From NCBI GenBank assembly GCA_041402045.1, contig JAWKSZ010000005.1, positions 1-64,000 on the forward strand: a DNA stretch of 64,000 nucleotides, in the 5' to 3' direction. How positions within the stretch are numbered: the stretch's first letter is position 1; each line of letters opens with the position of its first letter. The notes below the pieces were generated by a model that saw only the letters and a list, made by a program, of their open reading frames with translations, ran no database searches and had not been told where the DNA came from. The DNA comes from JAGQRJ01 sp041402045. Lineage in GTDB: Bacteria; Planctomycetota; J058. Both the position numbers and the translations under genes were made by a program. Below are positions 25,220 to 34,026 of the stretch, in pieces.

Positions 25220-26173
25220 GCGCTACGTCCAGCGAAGGGTGTTCCAGGGAAGCGAGCAGCTTAACGTCTAGAGTGGTGGAAGGCTCGTACCGTATTCCGC
25301 CAATCGGCGCATGCGATCTTCCAAATCACGTGAAACGATAGGCTTATGACGCGGTGCAAGACGCGCTAGCGCGGCGATCGAGCGCCCAAATCGGGCAGCT
25401 CGGAGGCGCTCGGCGGCCGTCCAGCGCCCGATTCGCGTCAGTCCTGGGGAGCCGTTGCAATGAAAAGAGTTGGCCCTGAGAACGAGCCGTACTGGCAGCC
25501 TGGCGCGCGCGAGCTCGCCGGCGACGGCGAGGCGCAGTATCAGGAGGAGACTCCGGCCACCCCCGAGGACGACGATCAGGAGGGATTCGCGTCCACCCTG
25601 CTCGACCTGCGCGTCGCTCGTTCGAGGAACGGGCGACGAGCGGGTCGATTGCGTGTAAGGCGTTGGGGCAGCGGGCTACGCGCGACTCGAGCGCGCGTCG
25701 GCCGTTCGGGGAACGGATGACGAGTGGGTCGACCTGCTCGTAGGCCGTTGGAGGAACGGATGACGAGTGGGTCGACCTGCTCGTAGGCCGTTGGGGTAAC
25801 GGATTACGAGTGGGTCGACCTACACGTAATCCCATGGGGTAACGGGTGATGAGTCATTCGACCCGCTCGCAGTCGCTCGCATGCCTAAACGGTAGGAGCT
25901 TCTCACCGCATGAGGCCAGGCGGGTCGATGCTCGTTCACCGCAAAGGGCGCAAAGGACGCAAAGGAGCGCAAAGGCTGGCAGATCCAGACGGGGGCTGTG
26001 CAACCGGGCACATGCCTGACGATCTAGACCGGGCACCTATCTGACAGCTCCCGAGCTTCCACGGCAAACCTCTGCCACAGCAGACCTTTGCGCCCTAGGA
26101 GCATCACCCCCCCCGCGTGCAAGAGCGTCTGCGCGCTCCCGCGCGCCGAGGAAGCGCGCAGCCAGAGAGGGCC
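25220..26173. other. Intergenic region with degenerate repeats, no clear gene
   Basis: Contains six tandem 42-43-base units (25620-25875), a CGCAAAGG-type simple repeat (25937-25975) and two copies of an ACCGGGCAC...CTGAC motif near 26003-26045. Short open frames here cross the repeats in ways that break periodicity, so I do not call them. Confidence 0.5.
25620..25875. repeat. Six tandem 42-43-nt repeats
   Basis: Units start at about 25620, 25662, 25704, 25747, 25790 and 25833. Central units share 'AACGGATGACGAGTGGGTCG' with few changes; outer units are more diverged. There are no unique spacers, so it is not a CRISPR. The 43-base period is not a multiple of three, so it does not encode a repeated peptide. 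Confidence 0.75.
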
Positions 26174-26749
26174 TCAGGGCTCGATCAGGAGCTGCTGGGC
26201 GAACTGGACGAGGTGGTCCTCGACGGTCTGGAACGGGTCGTCGGTGGGGAGGAAGTCGATCAGGTCCTGGGGGTCGCTGATCGCGTAGCGCACCACGAGG
26301 TGGTTCAGGGTCAGGAGCTTGAGCGAGGACTCGGGGGTCCAGGTCAGCCCCGTCGCCGCCCACAGCTCCTGGACCCGCTGCAGGAGCTCCGCCGACCAGC
26401 GCTCGCGCACGGTCGTCGGCAGCAGGCCGTGGTCGAGCACGTGGCGCAGGAGCAGGCGCACCGCCTCGTGGTTGGCGCGGGCCAGGCGGAACACGAAGCG
26501 CACGAGCTGCTCGGTGCGCTCGGCCGGGGTGCCGGTGAGCCCCAGCTCGCCGATCGAGACGTCGAGCAGGCGCTCGTAGAGCGAGTCGATCGCCGCGCGG
26601 TAGAGGCCCTCCTTGCCGCCGAAGTGGTAGGCGAGGGTCGCGACGTTGACCTCGGCGGCGGCGGCGAGGACCCGGGTGGTCGTCGCCGCGTAGCCTTTCT
26701 CCGAGAAGCAGGTCAGCGCTGCGGCGAGGATCCGGTCGCGGGTGTTCAC
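26174..26749 (-). CDS. TetR/AcrR family transcriptional regulator
   Basis: 191 residues from GTG at 26749. The N-terminal helix-turn-helix is typical ('RILAAALTCFSEKGYAATTT', then 'VNVATLAYHFGGKEGLYRAA'). The ligand domain ('RLLDVSIGELGLTG' to the end) is unassigned. A TAAGCT hexamer sits six bases before the GTG with no ribosome site, another candidate leaderless start. The target operon is not evident: the genes upstream are on the same strand and separated, and repeats lie downstream. Confidence 0.85.
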   Translation of the reverse strand: MNTRDRILAAALTCFSEKGYAATTTRVLAAAAEVNVATLAYHFGGKEGLYRAAIDSLYERLLDVSIGELGLTGTPAERTEQLVRFVFRLARANHEAVRLLLRHVLDHGLLPTTVRERWSAELLQRVQELWAATGLTWTPESSLKLLTLNHLVVRYAISDPQDLIDFLPTDDPFQTVEDHLVQFAQQLLIEP

Positions 26750-26784
26750 CCGCGTAGCTTACCAGCGGGTCCTGCGCAGCCCGC

Positions 26785-27747
26785 TCAGCGCCGCGTGCCC
26801 CCGAGCGCCGCGCGCAGCGCGAGCAGGTCCTCGGGCTCGGGGGCCTCGAGCACGAGCGGTGTGTCCAGCACCGGGTGCGGGACCACCAGGCGCTGGGCGT
26901 GGAGCGCCTGGCGCCCGATCCGCGGGTCCGGCCCCGCGCCGTAGAGCGCGTCGCCGAGCAGCGGGAACCCGAGGTGCGCGAGGTGCACGCGGATCTGGTG
27001 CTGGCGCCCGGTGTCGATCGCCACCCGCAGCGCCGCGGCGCCGGGGTAGCGCGCGTCGAGGGTGAAGCGCGTACGCGCCGGCAGCCCGCCCTCCGCTACG
27101 ACGGCCATTTTCAAGTCGATCTCGCTGTCGGGGTCCGAGCCGATCGGCGCGTCGATCGTGCCCTCGTCCGGGGGCTCGCCGGCGACGAAGGCGAGGTAGG
27201 TCTTCTCCACGCTCCGCCCCTCGAACACGTGCTGCAGCCCGACCCGCGCCTGGACCGTCTTGGCCAGGAGGATCACCCCCGAGGTCTCGCGGTCGAGGCG
27301 GTGACAGATCCGGGGCAGCCCGCCGGGCTCCGGGCGCCCGTGGAGCACGAGCCAGTGCAGGCCCTGGATCAGGGTGTTGACCCGGGTCCGACCCACCGGG
27401 TGCACGACCAGCCCCGCGGGCTTGTCGACGGCGAGCAGGTGCTCGTCCTCGAACAGGATCCGCGGCTCGAGCGCGCGCCCGATCTCGGGGTGACGCACGG
27501 GGTCCGGCGGCGGGGGCACGGCGACGCTGACCCGCTCGCCGCGCTTGAGCTTGCGCGCCTTGCGCGTGCAGGGCTCGCCCCCGACGTCGACCTCGCCCTC
27601 CTGGATCATGGCCACGATCGAGGTCCGCGAGCGCCAGTGCAGGCGCGGGACGAGGAACGCGTCGAGGCGCTGGCCGGCCTCCTCCTCGGCCACGATCCAA
27701 GCGACCTCGCTCGGGACCTGGGACAGGTCGGCGGGCTCCTCGCTCAC
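26785..27747 (-). CDS. RluA/RluD-family rRNA pseudouridine synthase
   Basis: 320 residues from GTG at 27747 (GTGA overlap with the DUF72 gene). An S4 domain is at the N-terminus ('QRLDAFLVPRLHWRSRTSI', 'GEPCTRKARKLKRGERV'). The catalytic domain has 'AVDKPAGLVVHP' and the motif 'ICHRLDRETSG' with the catalytic Asp, then 'TGRQHQIRVHLAHLGFPLLG'. It isomerises uridines in rRNA, probably 23S as for RluC/RluD; which positions cannot be read from the sequence. It is last in the overlapping RING/DUF72/Rlu operon. Confidence 0.9.
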   Translation of the reverse strand: MSEEPADLSQVPSEVAWIVAEEEAGQRLDAFLVPRLHWRSRTSIVAMIQEGEVDVGGEPCTRKARKLKRGERVSVAVPPPPDPVRHPEIGRALEPRILFEDEHLLAVDKPAGLVVHPVGRTRVNTLIQGLHWLVLHGRPEPGGLPRICHRLDRETSGVILLAKTVQARVGLQHVFEGRSVEKTYLAFVAGEPPDEGTIDAPIGSDPDSEIDLKMAVVAEGGLPARTRFTLDARYPGAAALRVAIDTGRQHQIRVHLAHLGFPLLGDALYGAGPDPRIGRQALHAQRLVVPHPVLDTPLVLEAPEPEDLLALRAALGGTRR

Positions 27748-28658
27748 GCGTCCCCCAGCCGGGGGAAGGCCGTGACCAGCGTCGGCGGCGCCGGGGCCTC
27801 CTCGCCGCGCAGGCGGCGCAGCTCGATCGCGTTGGCCGGGGCCTGCCCGCGGTAGTGGTTGTTGGCGATCACCACGGTCTTCTCGGTCAGCGCCGAGAGC
27901 GCCTCGACCTGCCGCGCCCACTCCCCGAGCTCGGCCGGGGTGTAGAGGTAGTCGAAGCGCTGGTCGCGACCGGCCTGGGGGTTCCACCAGGCCGCGGCGT
28001 TGCGCCCGTGCAGGCGCACGTAGCCCAGGGCCTCGCTGGTCAGGGGCACGTCGCCGTCGAGGGTGTCGTAGCGCTGGGGCTGGTCGATCCGCGCCCAGGC
28101 GCAGCCCAGCGCGCGCAGGTCCTGGGCGGTCGAGCCCTCGCGCCAGCTCCGGTGCCGGAGCTCGGCCACCGGCTGCAGCCCCTCGAGGCGCGCCGCGATC
28201 TGGCCCAGGCGCGCGCGGTGCTCGGCGGTGGCGGCGAAGCCGTGGGGGAACTGGAGCAGGACCGCGGTCAGCGCGTCGGCGGCCACGGCGGGCTCGAGGG
28301 CGGCGCGGAAGGCGTCGAGCTCCGAGAGGTCGCCCTGGTGGGTCGCGGTCTGGGGGACCTTGAAGCTGAACCAGAACTCGCGCTCGCCGCCCTGGGTCGC
28401 GGTGTGCACCCAGCGCGCCACGCTCTCGGGGCTGGGCACGCGGTAGAAGCTGGAGTTGACCTCGACCGCGTCGAAGTAGCGCGCGTAGTAGCGCAGGGGG
28501 TCCTGCTTGGCGAGGCGCACGTCGGGGTCGGGGGCCTTGGCCGGGGTGCCGCTGAACAACGGCCCCGGGCCCGCCTCGTCCCGCGCGGGCTGGGGATAGA
28601 ACGGGCCGTACCAGTCGGCGAAGGCCCAGCCCGCGGTCCCGTAGCGCACCGCGCTCAC
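27744..28658 (-). CDS. DUF72 (YecE-like) family protein
   Basis: 304 residues from GTG at 28658 with GTGA overlaps at both ends. The TIM-barrel pattern of DUF72 is clear: 'RYGTAGWAFADWYGPFYP' at the start, 'YYARYFDAVEVNSSFYRVPS', 'FWFSFKVPQTATHQGDL', 'VLLQFPHGF', 'VAELRHRSW', 'YVRLHGRN' and near the end 'TVVIANNHYRGQAPANA'. Function is unknown; structural kinship to nucleases has been proposed for the family. Cytoplasmic. Confidence 0.9.
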   Translation of the reverse strand: MSAVRYGTAGWAFADWYGPFYPQPARDEAGPGPLFSGTPAKAPDPDVRLAKQDPLRYYARYFDAVEVNSSFYRVPSPESVARWVHTATQGGEREFWFSFKVPQTATHQGDLSELDAFRAALEPAVAADALTAVLLQFPHGFAATAEHRARLGQIAARLEGLQPVAELRHRSWREGSTAQDLRALGCAWARIDQPQRYDTLDGDVPLTSEALGYVRLHGRNAAAWWNPQAGRDQRFDYLYTPAELGEWARQVEALSALTEKTVVIANNHYRGQAPANAIELRRLRGEEAPAPPTLVTAFPRLGDA

Positions 28659-29317
28659 GCGCGCACGTGGGCCCGGCTGCCCTTGTGCAGCCCCTGGCAG
28701 GAGAAGGCCGCGCAGCCCTTGTGGATCGCGAAGCACTCGGCGTGGTGCGGGGCGCCGCAGCGCGCGCAGTCCTCGCGGTCGTCGTCCTCGACGTCGTCGT
28801 GGCAGTAGGGGCAGCGCGTGTCCGACGCGCGCGCGACGACCGCGATCTGGGAGTCGACGGGCACCCGGCGCCGCGGCGGGCGGAGCATGGGGCCGCGCTG
28901 GCGGAGGAGCGCGTTGAGGGTCGCGACGACCTCGGCCGCGCGGTCCTCGGAGCCGGTGTGCATGTAGCACGCGGGGGCGTAGAAGAAGCTGAGCTCGACC
29001 CGCGAGTCGCGCCGGCGGACCTCGCGCAGCTCGTCGAGCTCGACGGTCAGGCGGCGGCTGGCCTCGAAGGGCGCCAGCCAGGGCAGGCGCTGGGCGAGCC
29101 AGGCGAGCACCGGCTGGTACTCGACGAGGCGCGTCGGCGTGAGCACGACGCGCCTCGAGAGCGTGAGGCAGGCGAAGAACGCCAGCGCCACCCCGAGCGC
29201 GACGAGGCCGCCGAGCACGGGGTGGAACTGCATTTCGAACACGGCCGCGAGGAAGATCCCCCCGAACCCCAGAGCCAGGCTCCAGGGGAGCGGTCCGCCG
29301 CCAGCCGGTTCCTGCAC
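28655..29317 (-). CDS. Membrane protein with prokaryotic RING-type zinc finger
   Basis: 220 residues. Two membrane helices at about 13-30 and 35-53 ('FGGIFLAAVFEM', 'LVALGVALAFFACLTL') precede a PH-like strand segment. The C-terminal ~45 residues hold the zinc finger: 'CPYCHDDVEDDDREDCARCG', then 'HHAECFAIHKGCAAFSC', the C-x2-C, C-x2-C, H-x2-C and C-x5-C spacing of Prok-RING_1. Related domains occur in bacterial proteins of planctomycetes and are linked to eukaryote-like treble clefs. It begins the GTGA-coupled operon with DUF72 and the pseudouridine synthase. Whether it has ubiquitin-like function is unknown. Confidence 0.75.
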   Translation of the reverse strand: MQEPAGGGPLPWSLALGFGGIFLAAVFEMQFHPVLGGLVALGVALAFFACLTLSRRVVLTPTRLVEYQPVLAWLAQRLPWLAPFEASRRLTVELDELREVRRRDSRVELSFFYAPACYMHTGSEDRAAEVVATLNALLRQRGPMLRPPRRRVPVDSQIAVVARASDTRCPYCHDDVEDDDREDCARCGAPHHAECFAIHKGCAAFSCQGLHKGSRAHVRA

Positions 29318-29323
29318 CCTACG

Positions 29324-30599
29324 CTAGTAGGTGTTGCAGACCTCGATGATCAAGTCGAGGGCCTGGTTCAGGTCGGCCTCGGAGATCACCAGGGCGGGGG
29401 CGAAGCGGATCGTGGTCTCGTGGGTGTCCTTGGCGAGCACGCCCTTGCCCATGAGGTCCACCGCCACGTCGTGGGCGTTGGGGGTGGTGAACTCGACGGC
29501 GAGCATGAGCCCGCGCCCGCGGACCTCCTTCAGGTTCTTGGAGGTGATCCCCGCCTTGAGTCGCTCGACGGCCTTGGTCCCCAGCGCCAGGGCCTTGGCG
29601 CAGAGGTCCTCGTCGATCAGCACGTCGAGGGCGGCGATCGCGGCGGCGGCGGCCATGGGGTTCCCGCCGTAGGTCGAGCCGTGGCTGCCCGGGTCGAACA
29701 CGCCCATGACCTCCTCCTTGGCCGCCACGCAGGACACGGGGTAGAGCCCGCCCGAGAGCGCCTTGCCCAGAATGATCAGGTCGGGGCGCGCGCAGGCCTT
29801 GCCCGCCGAGGGGCAGTCGCTCTGGAAGGTGCAGCCCGGGTTCTTGGCGCAGGCGTGCTGCCAGGCGAACATGCGCCCGGTGCGCCCGAGGCCGGTCTGG
29901 ATCTCGTCCCAGCACAGGAGCACGTTGTTCTCGGTGCACAGCTTGCGCACCCCGACGAGCCACTCGTCCGAGGGCATCTTCACGCCGGCCTCGCCCTGGA
30001 TCGGCTCGAGGAGCACGCCGGCGGTGTTGGGGGTGATCGCCTGCTTCAGCGCGTCGAGGTCGTCGTAGTCGACCTGCACGAAGCCCGGGGTCACCGGGCC
30101 GAAGTCGGCGTAGGCGCCGGGGTCGTCGGAGAAGCCCACGATCGGTCGTGCGCCCGTGGAAGTTGCCCTTGGCGACGATGATCTCGGCCTTGTCCTGGGG
30201 GATCCCCTTCTTGCGGTAGCCCCAGCGGCGCATGGCCTTGATCGCGGTCTCCACGCCCTCGGCGCCCGTGTTCATGGGCAGGACCTTGGGGAAGCCGGTG
30301 ACCTCCGAGATCTTCTTGAGCATGTCGCCCATGCGGTCGTTGTGGAACGCGCGCGAGGTCAGGGCCAGGGTCCCGGCCTGGTCGCTGACGGCCTTCACGA
30401 TCTTGGGGTGGCAGTGACCTTGGTTCACCGCGGAGTAGGCGCTCAAGAAGTCGAAGTAGCGCTTGCCCTCGACGTCCCACACGAAGCAGCCCTCGCCCTT
30501 CGTGAGGACCACCGGGAGCGGGTGGTAGTTGTGCGCACCGTAGTGCATGTCCTTGTCGATGAAGCGCTGGGTCTCGCTGCTCACGTGAACGTCGGCCAT
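29324..30599 (-). pseudogene. rocD: Ornithine aminotransferase with apparent frameshift
   Basis: The ATG at 30599 (GGAGG nine bases upstream) begins a class III aminotransferase: 'HNYHPLPVVLTKGEGCFVWD', 'FLSAYSAVNQGHCHPKI', 'NTGAEGVETAIKAMRRWGY', 'KGNFHGRTT'. At about 30,145 the frame changes and continues 'VGFSDDPGAYADFGP', 'GVLLEPIQGEAGV', 'CWDEIQTGLGRTG' and 'LIILGKALSGGLYPVS', where the Lys binds PLP. Restoring two bases after 'ACGACC' would re-create the usual 'GRTTTIVGFS'. It converts ornithine to glutamate semialdehyde. The protein is otherwise complete, so sequence error or a recent lesion. Confidence 0.85.
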
Positions 30600-30776
30600 A
30601 GGGTGGTGCCTCCTTCGTTGGGCCAAACCCTACCGCAGTTCGTGCAACCACCCCAGCCCCCCTCGCCTGACGCCGTTGAAGCTCTGACGCTTTCCACACC
30701 TCCCGCACGCCCCGCCACGACTTAGCTCCAGGCCCCCAGGTTGCAGTGACCCCCCCGGAAGAGATCGGAGGACTCC

Positions 30777-30866
30777 ATGAAGCAGCTCGCCAACGGACTC
30801 GTGACCCGCGTCGCGCGGGTCGTGCTGTTCGGCGTGCTCGGCGCCGCGCTGGGGAGGGCCCAGTGA
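30777..30866 (+). CDS. Microprotein, 29 aa
   Basis: A GGAGGA ribosome site (30767-30772) lies four bases before the ATG. The product is one short amphipathic or membrane helix ('VARVVLFGVLGAALG'). Its TGA overlaps the GTG of the next small frame by GTGA, exactly as in the large operons here, which argues that both are translated. Divergent from rocD. Function unknown; too short for family matching. Confidence 0.4.
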   Translation: MKQLANGLVTRVARVVLFGVLGAALGRAQ

Positions 30867-31018
30867 TCGCCGCCGCCACCCGCCTACCCGGCTCGCTCTG
30901 GCGCCGCGCCAGCGACGACGCCTACACCGCCGTGGCCAGCGTGCTCGGCGTGACCACCGTGCTCGGCCTCGCCGTGGCCGTCGGGCTCCCCGCGGCGCTG
31001 CGCTGGCGCCGGGCGTAA
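30863..31018 (+). CDS. Small membrane protein, 51 aa
   Basis: GTG at 30863 overlaps the stop of the upstream microprotein. One clear membrane helix is present ('VTTVLGLAVAVGLPAALRW') after a polar N-terminus and before 'RWRRA', placing the basic tail in the cytoplasm. TAA stop. The pair resembles small membrane regulatory peptides, but no family is recognised. Confidence 0.4.
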   Translation: MIAAATRLPGSLWRRASDDAYTAVASVLGVTTVLGLAVAVGLPAALRWRRA

Positions 31019-31155
31019 AGACACCCAGATCCTGAAAGCCCGGGAGTAGAGCTTTACACCAGCTCTCCCGCGGGGACCCCTTCGTCACTGGACTTCGCCC
31101 CCGGCATGCCTCATGCGCAACGCCGAGCGAAGAGAGTCAACGAAGGACGCCCCCC

Positions 31156-31965
31156 ATGAAGACGACGCTCAGCCTTACGTTTTGCGCCCTGCTCCTCGCC
31201 GGCTGCGGCAGTTCGAGCAGCGGGAGCTCGACGCAGCTCCAGGCCGGCTCGACCGCGAGCGGATCCAGCGGCGCCCCGGTCGCGGCCCTGCGCGCGGTGG
31301 CCGTGCACTCGGAGCTGTGGCGCAACGACGAGTCCCCCGCGCAGCAGCCCGAGGTCCATGTGCTGGTGAGCGGCGCGCCGGCCAACGCCCTGAGCCTCGA
31401 GGTCGATCGCGGCCAGGGCTACAACGACACCGGGCTGGTGGCGGTCGACCACTCGGGCTTCGTCGAGTTCGTCTTGCCCGCGAGCCGGCCTCCCGTCGCG
31501 CTCCGCGTCCGGGCCGGGGCCCAGCTCTCAAACGAGGTCCTGCTCCCCGTAGGCGGCTTCCCTCCGGGCCACATGGACCTGGTCCGCCCAATCGGGACCT
31601 ACCTCCTCGACGTCACCCGCTCCACCTCCGACGCCACCCTGGGCTGGAACGACCTGGGCGCGGAGAGCTACCTGCTCATGACCGGCAGCTACACCGAGAC
31701 CTTGCGCACGAGCATTGGGATCTACGCCGACTTCGAGCCCGAGGCCGTCGCCGAGGTCGACGGCTCGCTGCGCTCCTGGCTGCCCGGCGCCGCGGCGCGG
31801 ACCACGTTCCTCGCGCCGAGCGGGGGGAGCCTGCGCCCGGGCCTCAAGGGCGCCGTGGTCTACGCCCTCGACGCCTCGGGCTGGGCCGTGCGCCACGACA
31901 CCGACGGGTCTCCGAGCCCCTCGGGGCGGCTCGCGTCGGCGCTCTACACGTTCCGCCTGCGCTAA
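31156..31965 (+). CDS. Hypothetical lipoprotein, 269 aa
   Basis: ATG at 31156. Signal peptide and lipobox 'ALLLAGC' followed by a Ser/Gly-rich tether ('SSSSGSSTQLQ'). The mature protein is strand-rich ('VHVLVSGAPANALSLEVDRG', 'GFVEFVLPASRPPVALRVRA', 'VVYALDASGWAVRHD'), suggesting Ig-like or jelly-roll domains. I cannot name a family. It stands alone; the convergent LRR remnant ends eight bases downstream. Confidence 0.7.
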   Translation: MKTTLSLTFCALLLAGCGSSSSGSSTQLQAGSTASGSSGAPVAALRAVAVHSELWRNDESPAQQPEVHVLVSGAPANALSLEVDRGQGYNDTGLVAVDHSGFVEFVLPASRPPVALRVRAGAQLSNEVLLPVGGFPPGHMDLVRPIGTYLLDVTRSTSDATLGWNDLGAESYLLMTGSYTETLRTSIGIYADFEPEAVAEVDGSLRSWLPGAAARTTFLAPSGGSLRPGLKGAVVYALDASGWAVRHDTDGSPSPSGRLASALYTFRLR

Positions 31966-31972
31966 ACGCGCT

Positions 31973-33283
31973 CTAGAGGAAGACCTCGGCCCGAGAGGCC
32001 GCGGCGCCCGCGGGGGTGACCGCGGTGCCGTGGGCGTAGACCGTGCGCAGCTTCTGCAGCGCGTCGAGCCGGGCCAGCCCGGCGTCGGTGATCGAGGTGT
32101 TGCGCAGGTCGAGGCTCTCGAGGCTCAGGAAATCGATCAGGGTCGCGAGGCCCGCGTCCGTGATCGCCGTGCCGTCGAGGGTGAGGTCGCTGAGGTCCCT
32201 CAGCGCGCCCAAATACGGGAGCCCGGCGTCGCTGACCGAGGTCTCCGAGAGGTCCAGGATCCTCACCCCGGGAACGCGCCGAAGTGCGTCAGGCCGTCGT
32301 CGGTGACCTGGGTCTGAGCGAGGTTGAGCGCATAGAGCTGCGGGTGCTCGCCGAGGAGCGCGACGTCCACGTCGCCGGTCGGGGTCCCGCGCAGGTCGAG
32401 GAGCCTCAGGCTGCGGGTGCTGAGCGCGATCAGCGCCGCGCCGTCGACCTGGGTCCCCGCGAGCTGGAGGATCTCCAGCTGCGACCAGCCCGCCAGGTGC
32501 GGGCCCACCTCGCGGGTCAACCGCGAGCCGCTGGCCTCGAACGTCCGCACGCCGCGCAGCGCGGCCAGCGGCGCGACGTGGGCGTCCTCGATCGGGAGCT
32601 GCCCCAGGCCGAGGGTCGTCAGGCCTGGGCTCTGGGCCAGGTGCGCGAGCCCGGGGCCCTGCACCTGGCTGCGCTCGAGGCGCACGGGTGAGCGAGGTCG
32701 AGCCCGCGAGCCCGCGAGCCCTGCGTCGCCGACCCCGTGGACTGCGGGTCAGCTGGCGCAGGCGGTCCAGCCGCGCGAGGGTCTCGGCCTACGTCGTCGT
32801 CGACCTGGGTCGGTGGGCCAGCACCTCCAGCCGCAGGCCGGCGAGGTGCCGCAGCCCCGCGGAGGTGACCGGCGAGCCGCGCAGGCGCAGCGAACGCAGC
32901 GCGAGGCACCCGCCCAGGGACGCCAGGTCGGCGTCGCTGACCTGGAGGTCGTTGAGGTTCAGCTCTGCCAGGGCGGGGAGCTCGACCAGCCGCGCGATCC
33001 CGGCGGAGGTGACCCCCTTCAGCCAGTGGGCGACCCGGCGCACGGGCAGCCCCGCGAGCAGGCCCAGGGCCTCGTCGTCGACGGGCCCCTCCCAGCCCAA
33101 CTCGATCCCGCGCTCCTGACAGAAGCGGCTCGCGTCGTGGTCGCCGACGTGGTCGGCCAGGCGCAGGGCCTGGGCGCTGGCGCGCCCCTCGCGCAGCGCG
33201 CTGGTCCAGGCGGCCTGGACCGCGGCCTCGTCCTCCGGGTCCCGGGACAGCTCGCGCTCGGCGCGGCCCCGGCGCGCGTCCAC
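31973..33283 (-). pseudogene. Leucine-rich repeat protein with frameshifts
   Basis: Three minus-strand frames continue one another: 33283-~32790, 32685-32263 and 32266-31973. All carry planctomycete-type LRR units such as 'GLATLIDFLSLESLDLRNTS' and 'ITDAGLARLDAL'. The GTG start at 33283 overlaps the stop of the ABC ATPase by one base. The junction near 32,690-32,800 is garbled, with sense in more than one frame, while the one near 32,265 needs a single shift. There is no signal peptide. Intact, it would be a ~430-residue solenoid for protein binding. Confidence 0.7.
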
Positions 33284-34026
33284 TACAGGACCTCGCTCAG
33301 GAACGCTTGGGTCCGGGCTTCGCGGGGCGCGTCGAAGAGCTGCTCGGGCGGGCCCTGCTCCACGACCTGCCCCTTATCCATGAACACGACGCGGGTCGCG
33401 ACCTCGCGGGCGAAGCCCATTTCGTGGGTGACCACGAGCATGGTCATGTCCTGGGCCAGGGCGCGCATGACCTCGAGCACCTCGCCCACCATTTCCGGGT
33501 CGAGGGCCGAGGTCGGCTCGTCGAAGAGCATGAGCTTGGGGCGCATGGCCAGGGCGCGCGCGATCGCGACGCGCTGCTTCTGCCCGCCGGAGAGCTGGGT
33601 CGGGTAGGCGGCGCGCTTGTCGGCGATCCCGACCTTGCCCAGGAGCTCCAGGGCGTGGGCGTCGGCCGCGGCGCGGGCCTCCCCCCGCACCTTGAGCGGG
33701 GCCAGGGTCACGTTGTCGAGCACCGTGAGGTGGCCGAACAGGTTGAAGTGCTGGAACACCATGCCCACGTCGGCGCGCAGGCGGTTCATGTCGGTCTCCG
33801 GGTCGAGCACGTCCACGCCGAGCACGCGCAGGGTGCCTTGCTCCGGGTGCTCGAGCCCGTTGAGCGAGCGCAGGGCCGTCGACTTGCCCGAGCCCGAGGG
33901 ACCGATCAGGACCACGATCTCGCCCTCGGTCACCTCGAGCTCGAAGCGGTCGAGGGCCTGGATCCCGCCGGGGAAGGTCTTCGAGACCCCGCGGGCCTCG
34001 ACCAGGAGCGGCGTGGCCTCGCTCAC
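33283..34026 (-). CDS. Polar amino acid ABC transporter, ATP-binding protein
   Basis: 247 residues from GTG at 34026 (GTGA overlap with the permease). Walker A 'GPSGSGKST', Q-loop 'VFQHFNLFGHLTVLDNV', signature 'LSGGQKQRVAIARALA', Walker B 'LMLFDEPTSALDPE' and the H-loop 'VVTHEMGF' are all intact. The closest well-known relatives are GlnQ/ArtP. It hydrolyses ATP on the cytoplasmic face to drive import. Its operon order is binding protein, permease, ATPase. Confidence 0.92.
   Translation of the reverse strand: MSEATPLLVEARGVSKTFPGGIQALDRFELEVTEGEIVVLIGPSGSGKSTALRSLNGLEHPEQGTLRVLGVDVLDPETDMNRLRADVGMVFQHFNLFGHLTVLDNVTLAPLKVRGEARAAADAHALELLGKVGIADKRAAYPTQLSGGQKQRVAIARALAMRPKLMLFDEPTSALDPEMVGEVLEVMRALAQDMTMLVVTHEMGFAREVATRVVFMDKGQVVEQGPPEQLFDAPREARTQAFLSEVL

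Noticed and set aside
25460..25720. 86-residue ORF with a weak GGAG upstream
   Set aside because: The first ~50 residues look plausible, but it runs into the 42-43-base repeats, which break coding periodicity; no neighbour or motif supports it.
25620..25875. CRISPR array
   Set aside because: Units are contiguous and degenerate, without unique spacers, and no cas genes are present.
30130..30160. Programmed frameshift in rocD
   Set aside because: No slippery sequence; ornithine aminotransferases are not known to use one, and a two-base loss explains the break.
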